Positions 1 to 13,009 of a stretch of DNA of 64,000 nt are shown here, in pieces (position 1 is the first letter of the stretch; every line of letters begins with the position of its first letter). Source of the stretch: Gordionus sp. m RMFG-2023 (Eukaryota > Nematomorpha > Gordioida > Chordodea > Parachordodidae); the NCBI RefSeq assembly GCF_954871325.1, contig NC_088775.1, positions 82,251,561 through 82,315,560 of the forward strand, written 5' to 3'. The position numbers and the translations under genes were made by a program. Under the pieces are notes generated by a model that saw only the letters and a list, made by a program, of their open reading frames with translations, did not search any database and was not told the DNA's origin.

Positions 1-411
1 TGTATCTAGATCCTTTAACAACTCAGGTTATTTCTATATAAAAAAAGTGTAAGATGTAAAAGATAAAAATAAATAAAATTTGCATAATTTAAATTGAACT
101 AATATAATAGGTTAAAAAAAATGATAATTTTAAAACAGATTATCATGAGGTTCTTCCTTATAGAAATAAGTATTAGTTCTTATGCATTTTGGAATAATAT
201 TTATTTATTTTATTATACTAAATGTATATAAATATAAGTAAATTGTGTAATGATAAAAACTATAAAGAATATTTTAATATTAAACACATATTAAATTTTA
301 TTCATACATTAATTACAGATATATATCTATGGTTATAATTTACCAGAGTATTAACAAAGAATAAATAAATAAAATTTATCAAAAAATGGATTTGTTCTAA
401 TCAATTGTAAT
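1..411. other. AT-rich sequence downstream of NCBP2, no gene seen
   Basis: I see no ORF or repeat structure here. The stretch lies 3' of the minus-strand NCBP2 stop codon and should hold its 3' UTR. Several AATAAA-like words occur on the minus strand, but in sequence this AT-rich they are not diagnostic. Confidence 0.4.
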
Positions 412-1419
412 CTAAATAAACATATATAAGTGAGGGTTATAAAAATTAAAATTTATACTTATTTTTTGTTGCATTATTTTTCCAAAACCTCCTCGACCTG
501 GATCATAATCTATTCGATATTCATCTCTGACCTATTATGATAAACAAAATATTATCTTTTTGAATAATGTGTTAAAATAGTTTGCAACTTTAAAAATATT
601 AACAAATGTCAAAGTTGAGCACTAATTAAAAGTTCTTAATTTGGCCTTTTAGTGTGGTCTCTGGAATGGAATTCAAAATTTTATTATATTTAAAATAATG
701 TATTCACATATTCTGTAGAAATAATGACTTGATAAGGTTTATCATATAAAAGCCTTTAATTTTATTTAAATTATTTATGTCTAAATATTTTATAAGCTGG
801 ATAATTTGTTTTATAGCAAATATTAAAATAAAAAAGCCATTATTATCAAGTTTCAAATAAAAGTTAAAAAAAGTTATTCATTTTGTAAAATATAAATTAT
901 TTTAATTTTTATATTCGTAAATGTAATTTGCAAATTACTTGGCCTCCTGTTTTTCCTCTGCCATATTGTCTTCCCTCTATAAATCCTGCATCCCAATCAG
1001 TTCTTACAATTCTATCATCTAATCTGGTTCCATTTATAAAGCTCATAGCATTTTCTGCATCTTCTCTGATATAATATCTTGACGATAAAAATATTAAAAT
1101 ATTTTATTTAAAATTATATTACTCAACAAAACAAAACCCACAAGGTGTTTTCTTAACACGATCTAATCCCATTACGACTCTTTTCAAATCTCCGCATTTG
1201 CTAAACAATTCGTATATTTGCTCTTCAGTTGTATAGAATGATAAATTTCCAGTATATAAAGTTGTAGATTGTCCTAAAAGATCTTCCAATTCATTTCGAT
1301 CACCCTTTCAAAAAAAAATAGAAGCATTTAAACTAATTAAAAAAATAAATATAGATTTAAATAAAAGCAATCATTAGCAGTATTATTACTGGGAACTTTC
1401 GATCTCGATATGAAAGCAT
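412..1419 (-). CDS. NCBP2: Nuclear cap-binding protein subunit 2 (CBP20)
   Basis: This is the small RNA-binding subunit of the nuclear cap-binding complex. With NCBP1/CBP80 it holds the m7G cap of new RNA polymerase II transcripts and links it to splicing, export and decay. Four minus-strand exons read 1419-1390, 1304-1123, 1077-939 and 531-412, all with GT..AG borders and matching phases, giving 156 aa, the same length as the human protein. The RRM is plain: RNP2-like LYTGNLSF, the helix [22 protein letters not shown]1-like [12 protein letters not shown], then [18 protein letters not shown] and [19 protein letters not shown], which carries the cap-contacting tail. I chose the start [10 protein letters not shown] because an in-frame stop lies directly upstream of that ATG and YRDRKF matches the conserved YRDxxF motif. 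The N-terminus is shorter than in vertebrates, and the last residues after GGFGK are not conserved, so the exact C-terminus is less certain. Confidence 0.95.
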
Positions 1420-1822
1420 TTAAAATTTTAATGCGTGAACGTAAAAATAAGAGTTTCGAAATATTTAATTTTTGATAATTGAAAGTTGTTAAATTAATTA
1501 ATTTTTAAGTTAAAATTAATATATATTTTTTAAGTATTTATATTTTATTAGAATATGGTGCTTATTATTTGCATTCAAGGAATCACAAATGTGAACTATC
1601 CAATTTAAAATAACTATCAACATATCATTAGTCTATAAACTTACATCTTAAATTAAAATCAAGTCTTCTGTCCTTGATATATAATGTAACAAAATATATT
1701 CTTAATTATACTTCAAAAGTTGTTTCAGTTTAGCCATTCTCCATCGGACAATGTTTAGGAGTAGCCAACGAAATTTAAACTTCTATTAATAACATTTCAA
1801 AAAATTCATTCACATCCGTCTC
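1420..1822. promoter_or_regulatory. Shared divergent upstream region of NCBP2 and CCT3
   Basis: These 403 bp separate the start codons of two head-to-head housekeeping genes, so both core promoters and 5' UTRs must lie here unless an untranslated first exon sits further away. I see no clear TATA box or initiator that stands out from the AT-rich background. Calling it a promoter is inference from gene layout. Confidence 0.55.
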
Positions 1823-4800
1823 ATGGCTCCTCACACTCCATTTATAATAATCAGTTTTAAAATATTACATAATATATAAAATGTTTTATCATTAGGTCAA
1901 AATACAAAAAGAGAGTCTGGCAGGAAAGTACAAATTGAGAATATTTCAGCTGCTAAGGTTATATTTTTTACTTTAATTATTTTAATTTTATATAGATCGT
2001 TGCAGATGTTATTAGAACATGTTTAGGACCAAGAGCGATGTTAAAAGTATATTACATAGGTCTTAATTTTTTATTCCTTCTAAAATGTTAGATGCTCATG
2101 GATCCTCAGGGTGGAATAGTAGTAACTAGTGATGGCAATGCTATATTAAGAGAGGTATTATAAAAAATCTAATGCTTGATACTAATTGTATTTAATATAG
2201 ATTGCTGTAAAACATCCAGCTGCAAAGAGTATGATTGAAATAAGCAGAACTCAAGATGAAGAGGTGGGTGATGGCACTACATCAGTTATTATTTTAGGTA
2301 AAATTTATTAGGATGATATAAAATGATCATTTTAATAGCTGGAGAGTTTTTAGGGGCATCTGAAGTTTTCCTAAACCAAAATATTCACCCAACAATTATT
2401 ATATCAGCATATCGTTTGGCTCTTGATGACATACAAGAAGCCTTAAACAATAAATTAAGGTTTTATATAAATATTTTATGTAATATTTAATTTAAAATTA
2501 TTTAGTTTTTCTATCAATATAAAAGATCAAGCACAACTTTTAAAAATTGTAAAGAGTTGTGTAAATACAAAATTTGCTGGTAAATGGTCTGATTTGATTT
2601 GCAATATTGCCATAAAAGCTGTTAACACTGTTGCTCTTGATCATAATGGTACTAAAGAGATTGATATTAAAAGATATGCCAGAGTAGAAAAGGTGAGCAA
2701 TTTTTGGTGATACAAATTGTATATATTTGTATTTTTTGAAAATATAAATTATATTTAATAAGATATATTTATCAAGAAATAAATTTAAAAATATTAACTA
2801 ATAATTTACATTAAAATAACCTGATAAAATTATTTAGATTGCTGGAGGCTTAATCGAAGACTCACATGTTTTGAATGGAATAATGATCAATAAAGATACT
2901 ACTCATCCTGAAATGAGGAGAAAGATAGTTAATCCAAGAATCCTATTATTGGATTGCAATCTTGAATATAAAAAGGGTGAAAGCATGGTTTGTAAAACTT
3001 AATTACACTCATAGATATGTCTATTATTTAGTGATATTTTATATTATGTATTTACCCAATTTTGAATTAGAATATTTATATTAGAAACTGGTTGTCAAAC
3101 CTATTGATATTTATATTTTTCACTTTTAATATTTAAAATTTTAAACAGCCTAGTTCCTATTTTTGTTATTTTTGAACAAATTTATATTGATTTGTTTTTG
3201 TCTAGAAATTCATATCAGTTCTTTTTGGTTCACTATGGTTTTAGTAAGTTGTGAATATTATAATAATATATTCTACCAATTCATTCAAAATACTGATAAA
3301 AAATTAAAGAAAGTGAAGGTGATTTGGTTTTATTATAAAACATAAATTAAAAACAACAAATCAAGTAAAATAATAACCACATCTTGGGATTTTTTTAAAA
3401 AATGTAATTTTAAACCATCTTAACACTATTAACGTTTCTGTTCTCTGCTTTCAAAATATATGTGTCATAGTTACAGTTCAAAAATTTGTAACAGTTAATT
3501 TCAGTTCAGTTTGGCACCATTGATCGATTTAAATTAATTTGTTCTCCTAATTGTATATAAATCTTCTTTTATTTACTCTTTTTTTAATGCTTTTAGAATT
3601 TATTACAGATGTGCTGATATCACTTTTTGATACTCATGCCAATACAAAATATTTTTTAAAAAATTGGTTTATTTGAACAAAAAAATAAAGATCATTCCCA
3701 GTCACACTTCCTTTTTTCTTGACTATAAATTTTAATTGAAGCTTGTAGTCAATTTATTTTCTAGTATGTTAATTCTTTACAATAGAGTTAATTTTTGAAT
3801 TTTTTCTAAAAAAAATAAAAACTGAATCAATGTTTAATCAGTTTTTGGTCAAAAGTAGAATATTAGGCTTCAATAAACAATTATAGAGTCATGTTTTTTT
3901 TTCTTATCAAGTTCAAAAAATATATTTCTTGTATTGCTGGGTTTCCTTCATAAATAACAAGTCCCGTTTTATTTGGATCAAATAAATCAGATTGGACCTG
4001 GGCCTAAAGAAAATAGCAATTTAAGGTTCTATAATATATAATACACAACAAAAAAAGACAAATATGGAATTCAACAAAGAACAGGACTTTCAAAAAATGC
4101 TAGAGCTTGAAGAAGATACCATAAAGAAGGATTGTGATAAGATTCTCGAGTTTAAGCCTGACATGGTGTTTACAGAGAAGGGTGTATCAGATCTTGCCCA
4201 ACATTATTTGATGAAAGCAAATGTAACCGTATTAAGACGCCTCAGGAAAACCGATAATAATAGGATCGCCAAGTTATATTTTGATTATTATAATATTGTT
4301 TACTAACTTTAATATATGTGAATGTTTTTCTGATTTTATTGTTAACCTGAGTTACTACTTAAAAATCAAGTGGTCACATTTTAACGTTTTTTTATATTTT
4401 ACAGGGTGTGTGGTGCCACGATTGTTAATCAAATAGATGAAATCCGTGAAGAAGATATAGGCACTAAGGCTGGTCTTTTTGAAATGAAGCAGATTGGCGA
4501 TGAGTATATAATTTATCTTTTTTTAAAAATTTATATGTTGCAAATTCAAAAATATTTTTTGTATACTACTCAATTTCAAAGAATTAATTTATCAAGAGTA
4601 GATATGCATCTGATATTTAAGTCATTTCGGTTCTATACCTATTCTTATTATATTTTTTCAGTTAAATTTTAATGTGTTACACACAGGGATCAGGAGTGAA
4701 CCGTTAAACCATTATAAATATCTGAATCGATATTATTATTTTTTGAATGAGTAAAAAGAACCTTTATAAAAAACGGTTAAACCGGTTCAAACCAGTTCAG

Positions 4801-7800
4801 TTTTTATATTTTAGAAATGGAAATAATTTGAATATCCAGAATTATATAAACTTGCTCTTATAGTACTGGCAGTTTCCGCAACACAAGTTTCTGTAGAAGG
4901 GGCTTTTTTGGGGCTAAAATTTGTGTTATCGTCACAACGAACAAAAAGGAATCCATTTATGTTAGAAAATATATTACTGATACGTTCAAATAATATATTT
5001 AAAAATGAGTTATTTTGAATCTTATATTTTTTATATATAATTTATAGATGCAGAAGATGGTGTTGTATCAATAAAAAAATTTTTTAACCGTAATGAACCT
5101 TTATAAACAGTCGGGTCCTATTTTACACATTACAATTTGTTTATAAAATATTTTTCAATAATAGATCAAAATCAGAGATTTACTCTGATACTTAATGTTT
5201 TTTTCTAAAAAGTTGATATTATTTATTTTGCATTTTCCGTTGGGTCAGCACATTTAAAATATAACTAGACATGGAATAAAACATTACAGACACCTTCTGG
5301 GAAGTGAACTTGAGGGAAATTAGTGGGGCACTATCGAACCTGGAATGTTCTGATAAATAATATTAATTTATTACATAATTTACTTTTTTTGTTGATTTTA
5401 TTCATTTTAAATAATAATAACATTATCTGTTAAATTTAACCATATGTAAAAAAAGATATAGGATTGGGAAAACATAATTTATTTTGAAAAAAGAAAAAGA
5501 AGGTTTTGAGATTTGAAGAGACTGATATTTGCCTCAAAAGATAGCAATTTGGGTTAATGGTAAAATTTTTAAAAAGGATCCACGATTCCCTTGATTTGAG
5601 AATTTTTCTTACTACCTAAGGCCTAAAAAATGTTTGCATAGGGGCCTATATAAATATACTGAGGCCAGGCCTTATTTTAATAAATACCTGGGCTTTATAT
5701 TTTAAATCGCCATTATTATCTACAAAAACTAAAAATAAATATAATATATTTTTAAAAAATCCGGGCTGAAAATGTAAAACTCGGGCTGGGCTGAAAAAAT
5801 CCTAGTTGAACTGGACCGAAAATTTTTTAAAATAAATCTGGGCTGGTCTGGGTTCATTGTTTAATATTTGTTTTGTCACGTATTTAATTAAATTACTCTG
5901 CTGGTACCACCTGGATCCTTTTATAAATTTGGATTTCATTGGATAATTCTATATTTTTGTTATAATAAATTCTTTATCATTTTTGGAAATTTGTGTAAAC
6001 TCCAACATAAATATTTAGATTATCCCAACGCGTTTCGTCGATTTTTTTTTACTGTTCTGTTTCCTAACCCCGTTTTTCCCGTTATATTAATCACCAGTGG
6101 TATTGACATTGACAGGATACTAGGCAGTATTGGCAAAAAAATGTGGTATTAAGATGGTGACATTGCTCAAAATAAATCTAATCTAAATTATCAGAGTTGT
6201 TAAAAGATACTTTTTAAATGGATCTAGATACAGATATATAGTCTCAAAAGTTATCTAAATACAGATACAGCGTCTAAAAAGTTATCAATGTATCTGTATA
6301 CAGATACATTTTTTATTATGCTTTTATAGGTTTGCATAAAGCTAAATTAATATTATATTGTGAAAATTCATGAAATGAGCTAAAAAATTTATTGACGCGA
6401 TATAACATTTATCAGAATATAACTAAAATAATGATTTTAATATAATATATAAAAATATATGATTAAATAATTATAAATAATTATTCGATTTCAGTAATAA
6501 AATATTTTCAAAATTTTGATCATTTAGGCATCCTCGTTTATCTGTAAAGACATTTTTAGCAACCTAAATAGTCTTTCCACAGGGGTGCTTGAAGGAATTG
6601 TAGTGTTATACTTAATAAATAACAATTTTATATCAGGGTATTCTTTAAAAATGCTAAAATCTCTACATTCATTTTTGAAAAAATTATTTAAAATTTGTTG
6701 ATTATCAAAATTTAAATCATTATTAGAAATTATATCTACTGTAGGGTACTGAAAAAAATCTGAAATTAAATTATTTGTTTTTTTGGCAGGTTATTTGCTT
6801 GCAGTCAGTTGATGACTTTGATAATTCACCAGCTTATCTTTGTATCAATTGTTTTTTATTAAGATTTTCTTCCATTTGCAACCATGTCCAATCAAGTTTA
6901 AAAAAAGGGTGGAGCATGGTTGCTATAATATTATCATCTTCAAATAAGGTCACAATAAACCTAGAATTATTAAATATTTTTAATTTATTATATTAATTTA
7001 CCTATCCTCAATCCCTTTAAGTAAGGCATCTAAGAGTGGTAAACAGATGAAATAATAAAATAAATTTTACAGTCAAATATTTTTATTTATAATAAAAAAA
7101 GGGGTATATAAAATGTATCTTAAAAAGTATCTAAAACAGATACAGATACCTCTAAAAAATATCTAGATACAGATACCTTTCTAAAAAATCTATCTAAAAA
7201 CAGATACTACATTTTTATATCTAGATACTTTAACAACTCTGTAAATTATAGTCGACAAATTGTTTATTCTTTGATCTGTTTATAAATTAATCTTTATTTA
7301 TTTTATTGGATCTAATCAGGCGTGAAAATATATATTATGTAAACAATCTTCAATTTAAAAAAAGATTATTTATTGTTCCTCGAAGCATAAAATCAATTTC
7401 ATATACAATAATGAATACCCTACCATTTTTGGACGTTATTCATTTTTAAATATAAATATATCTATATATTGACAAAATAGGTACTACACATACATAGTGG
7501 ATTGTCACGACCCTAAAGCATGCAGCATAGTTCTAAGGGGTCCTAGCAAGGATATCTTGAATGAAATAGAAAGAAATTTAATTGACGCGATGAGTGTTCT
7601 TAGAAACGTTATGTTACAATCTAAACTCGTTTATGGTGGAGGATCAGTTGAGATGGCTTTATCTAAGGTACTTTTTAAAAAAAAGCATTCCTTAATATTT
7701 TTCGATTGCAAGATGTGTTTGCAAATTTAATAAGTTGCTCGACTTAAAAATTAAAAGAGTCAAGGTTTTGCTTAATCGTCTCTGTTAGTTAAAAGAAATA

Positions 7801-9637
7801 GATAATATGATACATTAATAATGTTTCAATGCATTTTGTCTATTTTTGGCACTTGACCACAATAAAATATTTTTCTTTAGATATATCTAGAATTTAAATG
7901 AACAAAATCGATGTAATCAGATTTGCATTTTCATCGTGTTGGTTTATATTAATTATACAAAGAAATGGAGGGAGGGAACGTTAACTTTATTTTATTAAAC
8001 TAAACCCAGATTTTTTAATACTTTTATCTTTAGATTCTATCAGATAAGGCTAAATCTATAATCGGTATCAAACAGTGGCCGTATTTATCGCTGGCCAGAT
8101 CCTTGGAAGTTATACCTAGAACTCTTATACAAAACTGTGGAGGCGACGTTATACGAACTATGACTAACTTGAGAGTATTACATTTTTTAATATATATTAT
8201 TGGGAATCTGAGTGATAATATGGTGATGGTTCATTGTGATTTCTCTTTTTACAAACGAGTTTGTATATCTTTATATTTTCAGATCCCAGGATAGAAATCC
8301 TTGTTTTAGAAACCTATTTTTTATGATTTATATTTACTAATCGATTTTTATATTTTAAATGACCAAACCTATTCATGATCTTTGCCGTTTCTATCATCCC
8401 TCTCTGAAAAATGTTAGTCTCAGGGCTTCCATTCAATAAGTTATCAGGTACAGTTACAATGTAACCTTAACCTTTAATAGGCTGGTGTTTAATAAGTTGT
8501 TACCAAGAAACATCTCTGTTACATTTTGGTGACTTGTGACTTCATCTGTGTCGAACTTAATTCCTATAAATATTGATAAATACTTGTATTGAGATTACTA
8601 TACAGTATAAAACAATACTAGGGCAGAATATATTTAAATAATTTGTAATTTTAATAAATTCAAATATCTGGTCAACACTTTACCACACTAGTATCGATAT
8701 TGGTTAAAATTAGTATTGGAGTACCTCATCTCTTATAAAAGTGAATGTGGAAAATAATTTTTAAATCTATATACATTTCTTGTAACAAAAGAAATAATGC
8801 TCAACTTGTTACTTACCTAAAAAAGTAATGCTTACCATTATTACTTAATTATAATTAAATATTTATTACAAATATACAATAGCAATAATAGTTTTTATGA
8901 AAAAAAATAAAGCTCTTCATTTCATCATTATGAAATTATACACAAAATACAATTTCACAAATATAAAACTCATGAAGGCCAAGCATTCGATTTCCGATGA
9001 CCCAGAAAGCCAATTCTATGGTATAGACGGTGAAAAGGGAACAGTTTGCAATATTAAAGCACTAGGAATATACGAACCACTAGCTGTTAAACTTCAAATT
9101 TACAAAACTGCCATCGAGGTAAATGCATTTTATAGGAGGTATAATGTAAATTTTAGTTCCACCAAAAGACAAAGGAATGAATAGTTGAGTAATGGCTGAA
9201 AATCAGCTAATTCTGCTCGATCTTTTGGAAGGCTCATGCCGAATAAAGCCCGTTAAGCAGAGATGCGAATTAATTTATTTATGATTTTCAACAAAAAAAG
9301 TTAGGCTGAGATATTAGCTTTAGGTTTAAAATTAGATTTTGCTAGTTAAAACCCAGCCATAGTGACAGAGATTCAATTTTATCAAAATGCTTAATAAAGG
9401 TGATTTAATATAGTCAGATAAGATGTATACAGTTTTAAAATAAATTGGGGTATTTTTACCTATATAAAAATCCATGTTTAAAATTATTACGAACATTTTT
9501 GTACATATATAACATATTTTAAGACTGCCATATTGTTGTTGAGGATTGATGATATAGTAAGCGGCACCAAAAAGGAGTCTACTATGAATGAAAAGCAGCA
9601 AAACGCACCTCCTACCGAGGAGTCAATGAAAGATTAA
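1823..9637 (+). CDS. CCT3: T-complex protein 1 subunit gamma (chaperonin CCT3)
   Basis: CCT3 is one of eight subunits of the cytosolic TRiC/CCT chaperonin, which folds actin, tubulin and WD40 proteins using ATP. Fourteen exons fit in phase: 1823-1853, 1896-1957, 1996-2046, 2092-2154, 2201-2297, 2339-2459, 2506-2692, 2838-2987, 4058-4272, 4405-4503, 7481-7667, 8034-8174, 8978-9118 and 9524-9637. They give 552 aa, against about 545 in human. Family landmarks are intact: [12 protein letters not shown] near the N-terminus, CLGPRAMLK, the ATP-site motifs DGNAILRE and [42 protein letters not shown], the [11 protein letters not shown] block, [28 protein letters not shown] and [13 protein letters not shown], ending RIDDIVSG. 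The start MAPHTP agrees with the MGHRPV-type N-terminus of the family. Early introns are 38-46 bp, and the 2,977-bp intron 10 holds two hAT relics. No coding damage is seen. Confidence 0.96.
4685..5115 (+). mobile_element. hAT transposon relic (dimerisation-domain end) in a CCT3 intron
   Basis: The sequence around 4838-5000 translates to a hAT C-terminal dimerisation segment: [14 protein letters not shown] followed by [11 protein letters not shown] and NILLIRSN. The family form is PATSVSVERLFS..K..L..R. Outer sequence starts near CAGGGATCAGGAG and ends near CAGTCGGGTCC, but I could not pair convincing terminal repeats or a target duplication. Only the end of a transposase gene survives, so this is a dead internal-deletion copy in CCT3 intron 10. 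Its family differs from the other hAT relics in the window. Confidence 0.6.
5620..5860. repeat. GGCC-rich MITE-like repeat, copy 1
   Basis: A stretch with scattered GGGCTGGGC / GGCCAGGCC words shares an internal block (TTAAATCGCCATTATTA) with the copy near 31389-31674. The shared block shows a dispersed repeat family. Its ends are not clear here. It lies inside CCT3 intron 10. Confidence 0.45.
6192..7241 (-). mobile_element. Short hAT element with perfect 8-bp target duplication
   Basis: The ends are inverted repeats, CAGAGTTGTTAAAAGATA on the left and its near-reverse complement on the right, with subterminal ATCTAGATACAGATAC repeats. The flanks TAAATTAT (6184-6191 and 7242-7249) are a perfect 8-bp direct repeat, as expected for hAT insertion. 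Minus-strand coding remains are visible: around 6920-6785 a [10 protein letters not shown] segment, and around 6600-6530 the dimerisation motif [15 protein letters not shown]. The transposase is internally deleted and carries a stop (QLIQR-stop), so at about 1.05 kb this is a non-autonomous derivative. It sits in CCT3 intron 10 in antisense orientation. Confidence 0.85.
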
Positions 9638-10160
9638 TTATACAACCTATTTCAATTTTGTTTATTAGTCATTGTGAATATTCATTAATTTTTATTTGTA
9701 AATCATATTTCGAGCTCAAATATTCAGGCTATATGCCACAACGCGTTATTAATATTTGTGGAGATTAAATATTATGTTTTTTGATATACAAACTTAAAAC
9801 ATTTACGATTCATATGTTTGTATTTTTGTTATGATTTTTTATTTGAATATAATAAAATTTACTATGCTTTTCTACAGATTTTAATAATAGTAGTGTATGT
9901 TTAGATATTTGTGATAAAATCTTTTTTTAAATTAGGGTTATGCCGAGATTTTAAAAAAAATCGATCCGATATTTTTATTGTTTTTGGTTATTTTATGATT
10001 GTATTTATAATTTTTTTGTTTAATAAATAATTTCTTAATAAATAAATGAAAGGAACCATAATACGGTTTATTTGTTGTAATGTTTAAAAAATTAGTTAAA
10101 AATTTTACACTATTTGTTATAATATCTGCAACTAGGGACTTTAAAATATGTAATGAGTCA

Positions 10161-10270
10161 CAGTGTTAAACGGCTCGATTTATCCAATTTTTAAAAACGG
10201 TTAACTCAATATTTTGGCCCAAAATCCATTATTCGTGTTTATCGATTATTTACAGAGGTGTTTAACAACT
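10161..10270. repeat. Degenerate TAGTG-family MITE, internally shortened
   Basis: It begins CAGTGTTAAACGGCTCGATT and ends GTGTTTAACAACTT, the two ends of the MITE family seen at 11557-11764. At 110 bp it is half length, with the usual ACGGTTAACTCAATATTTTGGCC block present. No target duplication could be matched, so this is an old copy. Confidence 0.6.
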
Positions 10271-11556
10271 TTACATTCTTCCATAAATATTGCAAATATT
10301 TAAAATTTGATTATTTACTTTATATTATAAGATAGAAAATATTGTGTTTTTATGACATTGGTTCCAAAGATATATGGTAAAAAAAACAATATAAATATCG
10401 GATCGGTAAAAATTCGTGGATCGGCACACCCCCAAATTAAATTTATTAATGATGATAAATAAATGATATTAATTATTAATGAATTTATAAATAGTTTTAA
10501 AACGTGACATAAGTCATTTATTTGTAAATTGATGAATGTCTTTAGAATAATGTTTTAAAGATTAAAGGTTTTTTCGTTATATAGTTTATATTTCCTCGAA
10601 ATATAAATAAATTCCAAAAAAATTTTTAATGCAAAAAAGGCGCCCACATTTTGAGATAAGGAAGGATGGAAATGGAAACCAAAAATTTTCTAATATTTAC
10701 TAATAACTGTTTTGTATTAAGAAGTTTCACGTGTAGAAATTTAAATATGCTGAAATAAATAGGATGAGAAGCATAGGTATGTTAATATTTGGAAATTGAA
10801 TAGTCACGCAAAGCCAATAGTAATATCAGTAACAAAAAGATAAGCACTACACATGGTCCAAAAAAATTTTTTTTTATTTCCTTCATATTTTTTATTTTAA
10901 TAATTGTGATTGATTATAGCAATATATTTAACATTTAAAAAAAAATATGTGGAGAATATTTTCATACAATGTATATTTTGAGATAATATTTCCTAATTGC
11001 ATTTCAAAATATTGATTTATCACATCTCTAAACTAAGAATTTTATACATTTAATTATAGCTTTATTGTGTTAAATTGTAATACAACAACCAACTATATTT
11101 ATAAATTAGACAATTTTATTAAAAATCAAAATTATATAACTTCATGTATATAATCATTTTATTAAATAAAAGTAGGGCTAAATCAGGAATTGGTGGAATC
11201 CTCTGTTTTTTAGGATAAAAGAATAGTTAATTTTGAGACTTTTAAACAGGAAGAATAAGTTGAGATATCAAGGCACATTGGAACGGAGAAAGTGCACTTA
11301 TGTGTCAATCAGGTGAAGTGGAATAGGGTGGTACTCCGGTAATGACATGTGGCTAATTCAGATAATGTTATATTTTATAAGAAAGTTTGGATAAAATGAA
11401 GATGTGGGTTTTTTTTGAATAAAAAATCTTTCAATTTGAAGTTAAAAATGGTTGTGAGACAAAATTTTTTGTCTGGAACAAAATCTCAGGTTATCAGGAA
11501 AAATTGATGTTAAAAAAATATAAAAAAAGGTGGAACCATAATATAATAGTCGGAAA

Positions 11557-11764
11557 TAGTGTTGTTAAACCGCTCGTTTTGAGCCGAATTTTAAAAACGG
11601 CTAACTTAGTATATTTTGTAAGCCTTAAGATTTTACTCATATATGGAACAAAGGTTTGAACATCTATTAACAAAATCTTAAGGTTTAGGCAATATTTTTG
11701 TGGCTAAAGTATTGAATTCGTCGTTTTTAAAAATCGGCTCAAATCGAGCCGTTTAACAACACTA
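11557..11764. mobile_element. hAT-type MITE (TAGTG family), copy with target duplication
   Basis: It starts TAGTGTTGTTAAACCGCTC and ends GAGCCGTTTAACAACACTA, inverted repeats of about 19 bp that continue inward as CGATTTTTAAAAACGGCTAAC. Flanks are GTCGGAAA and GTCGCAAA, an 8-bp duplication with one mismatch. The 208 bp have no coding capacity. The TAGTG terminus fits the hAT end consensus (YARNG). Confidence 0.85.
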
Positions 11765-11844
11765 GTCGCAAAGAAAATATAAAGGGGAACAGGTTAATGT
11801 TATTTTGGACACATGTAAATTAGATTAGAAGGATATTTTTTTTT

Positions 11845-11905
11845 GGGGGGGGGGGGGGAGATTGAAGCACTGGTAGATGTAAAGTAAAAAAGATGGGGGG
11901 GGGGG
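11845..11905 (+). repeat. Two poly-G runs
   Basis: Runs of 14 G (11845-11858) and 11 G (11895-11905) lie 36 bp apart in an otherwise AT-rich stretch. Together they could form a quadruplex on the plus strand. They are also prone to length error in sequencing. Confidence 0.75.
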
Positions 11906-12093
11906 AGTCAGAAATGACACCCGAGGAGGGAACGAAAATAAGAATTAGCATGAAAATTTCTAACCATTCTTAAAAATTAGAAATTTTTTAAGAAACAAAT
12001 TTAAAGGAAACATAATTATATGATTAATTTGATTTCTCAAAATACAAAATTATACTCTAAATTGTTTAACCTTTTTTTCGAGGGAAAATACAT

Positions 12094-12316
12094 TAGTGTT
12101 GTTAAACGGCTCATTTTGAGCCGATTTTTTTAAACGGCTAACTCAATGTTTTAGCCAGAATAATAGTGCCTAAGTCTAGAGATTTCTATAATATATGTCT
12201 AGACCTTTGTTCCTTCTATGAGTAAAATCTTCAGGCTTGCATAATATTTTTCTGGATAAAATATTTAGTTAGCCTTTTTCAAAAATCGGCTCAAAACGAG
12301 CCGTTTAACAACACTA
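12094..12316. mobile_element. hAT-type MITE (TAGTG family), best preserved copy
   Basis: The ends TAGTGTTGTTAAACGGCTC and GAGCCGTTTAACAACACTA are exact reverse complements, and the flanks AAATACAT (12086-12093 and 12317-12324) are a perfect 8-bp target duplication. The 223 bp have no ORF. Internal order is terminal repeat, ACGGCTAACTCAATGTTTTAGCC, a divergent centre, then the mirrored block. Confidence 0.92.
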
Positions 12317-13009
12317 AAATACATTTAAACAAACTGTTACGGGAAATTTATTCATTATATAAGATTTCAAACATCATGGATAGTAAAAGGGCATCCTATC
12401 TTGCTTTTTCCATACGGATTTTTATTCCTGTTTACGAAATTTTTATCAAATGATATTAACAAAATATAGCTTTTCTGCAGTGTTAAAATATAGGCAATTT
12501 ACATTAGTACGTAGGAAAAATATTCAATAAAAAGTGATATAGGACGACCTTTAAAAAGCAAGTAAACGTTAAATATGTATTTATAAAATAAATTTTAAAA
12601 ATAAATACATTGTCTTGTTCCATATTTTAAAAAGTATAATCATTTTTAATAACCTTGATTTTTTCTTTTTTTTGTCACACAAAAAAATAATTATAATATT
12701 TTTTTTAAAGCTTTAGGGCAACTGCAACCACAAAAAAATTATATTCCAAAATATTCTATGGGAATAAAGTTATCTTTATTTATTTTAATTTTATATCATC
12801 CTTAGATGAATCATTAATCCTCTAAAAAAATACAAATTATATGGACTGTATTATAATTTAAATGTTTAGAAGAAACTGATTTATTTTTTATGAAAGATTA
12901 TATAATTAATAATAAATAGTCAATTTTTTTATTTTTATAATTGATTGAATTTGATTGTGATAAAATTACTAAATATTAAAAGTAATCCTGTAGATTTTTT
13001 TAAAAATAA

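Noticed and set aside
1630-1700. Possible alternative first exon of NCBP2 (YIKDRRLDF with a GTAAGT donor)
   Set aside because: Its phase does not fit the exon at 1304, whereas the exon at 1390-1419 fits in phase and matches YRDxxF.
6775-6996. 73-aa plus-strand frame in CCT3 intron 10
   Set aside because: The true coding remains here are antisense: the minus strand reads as a hAT transposase fragment.
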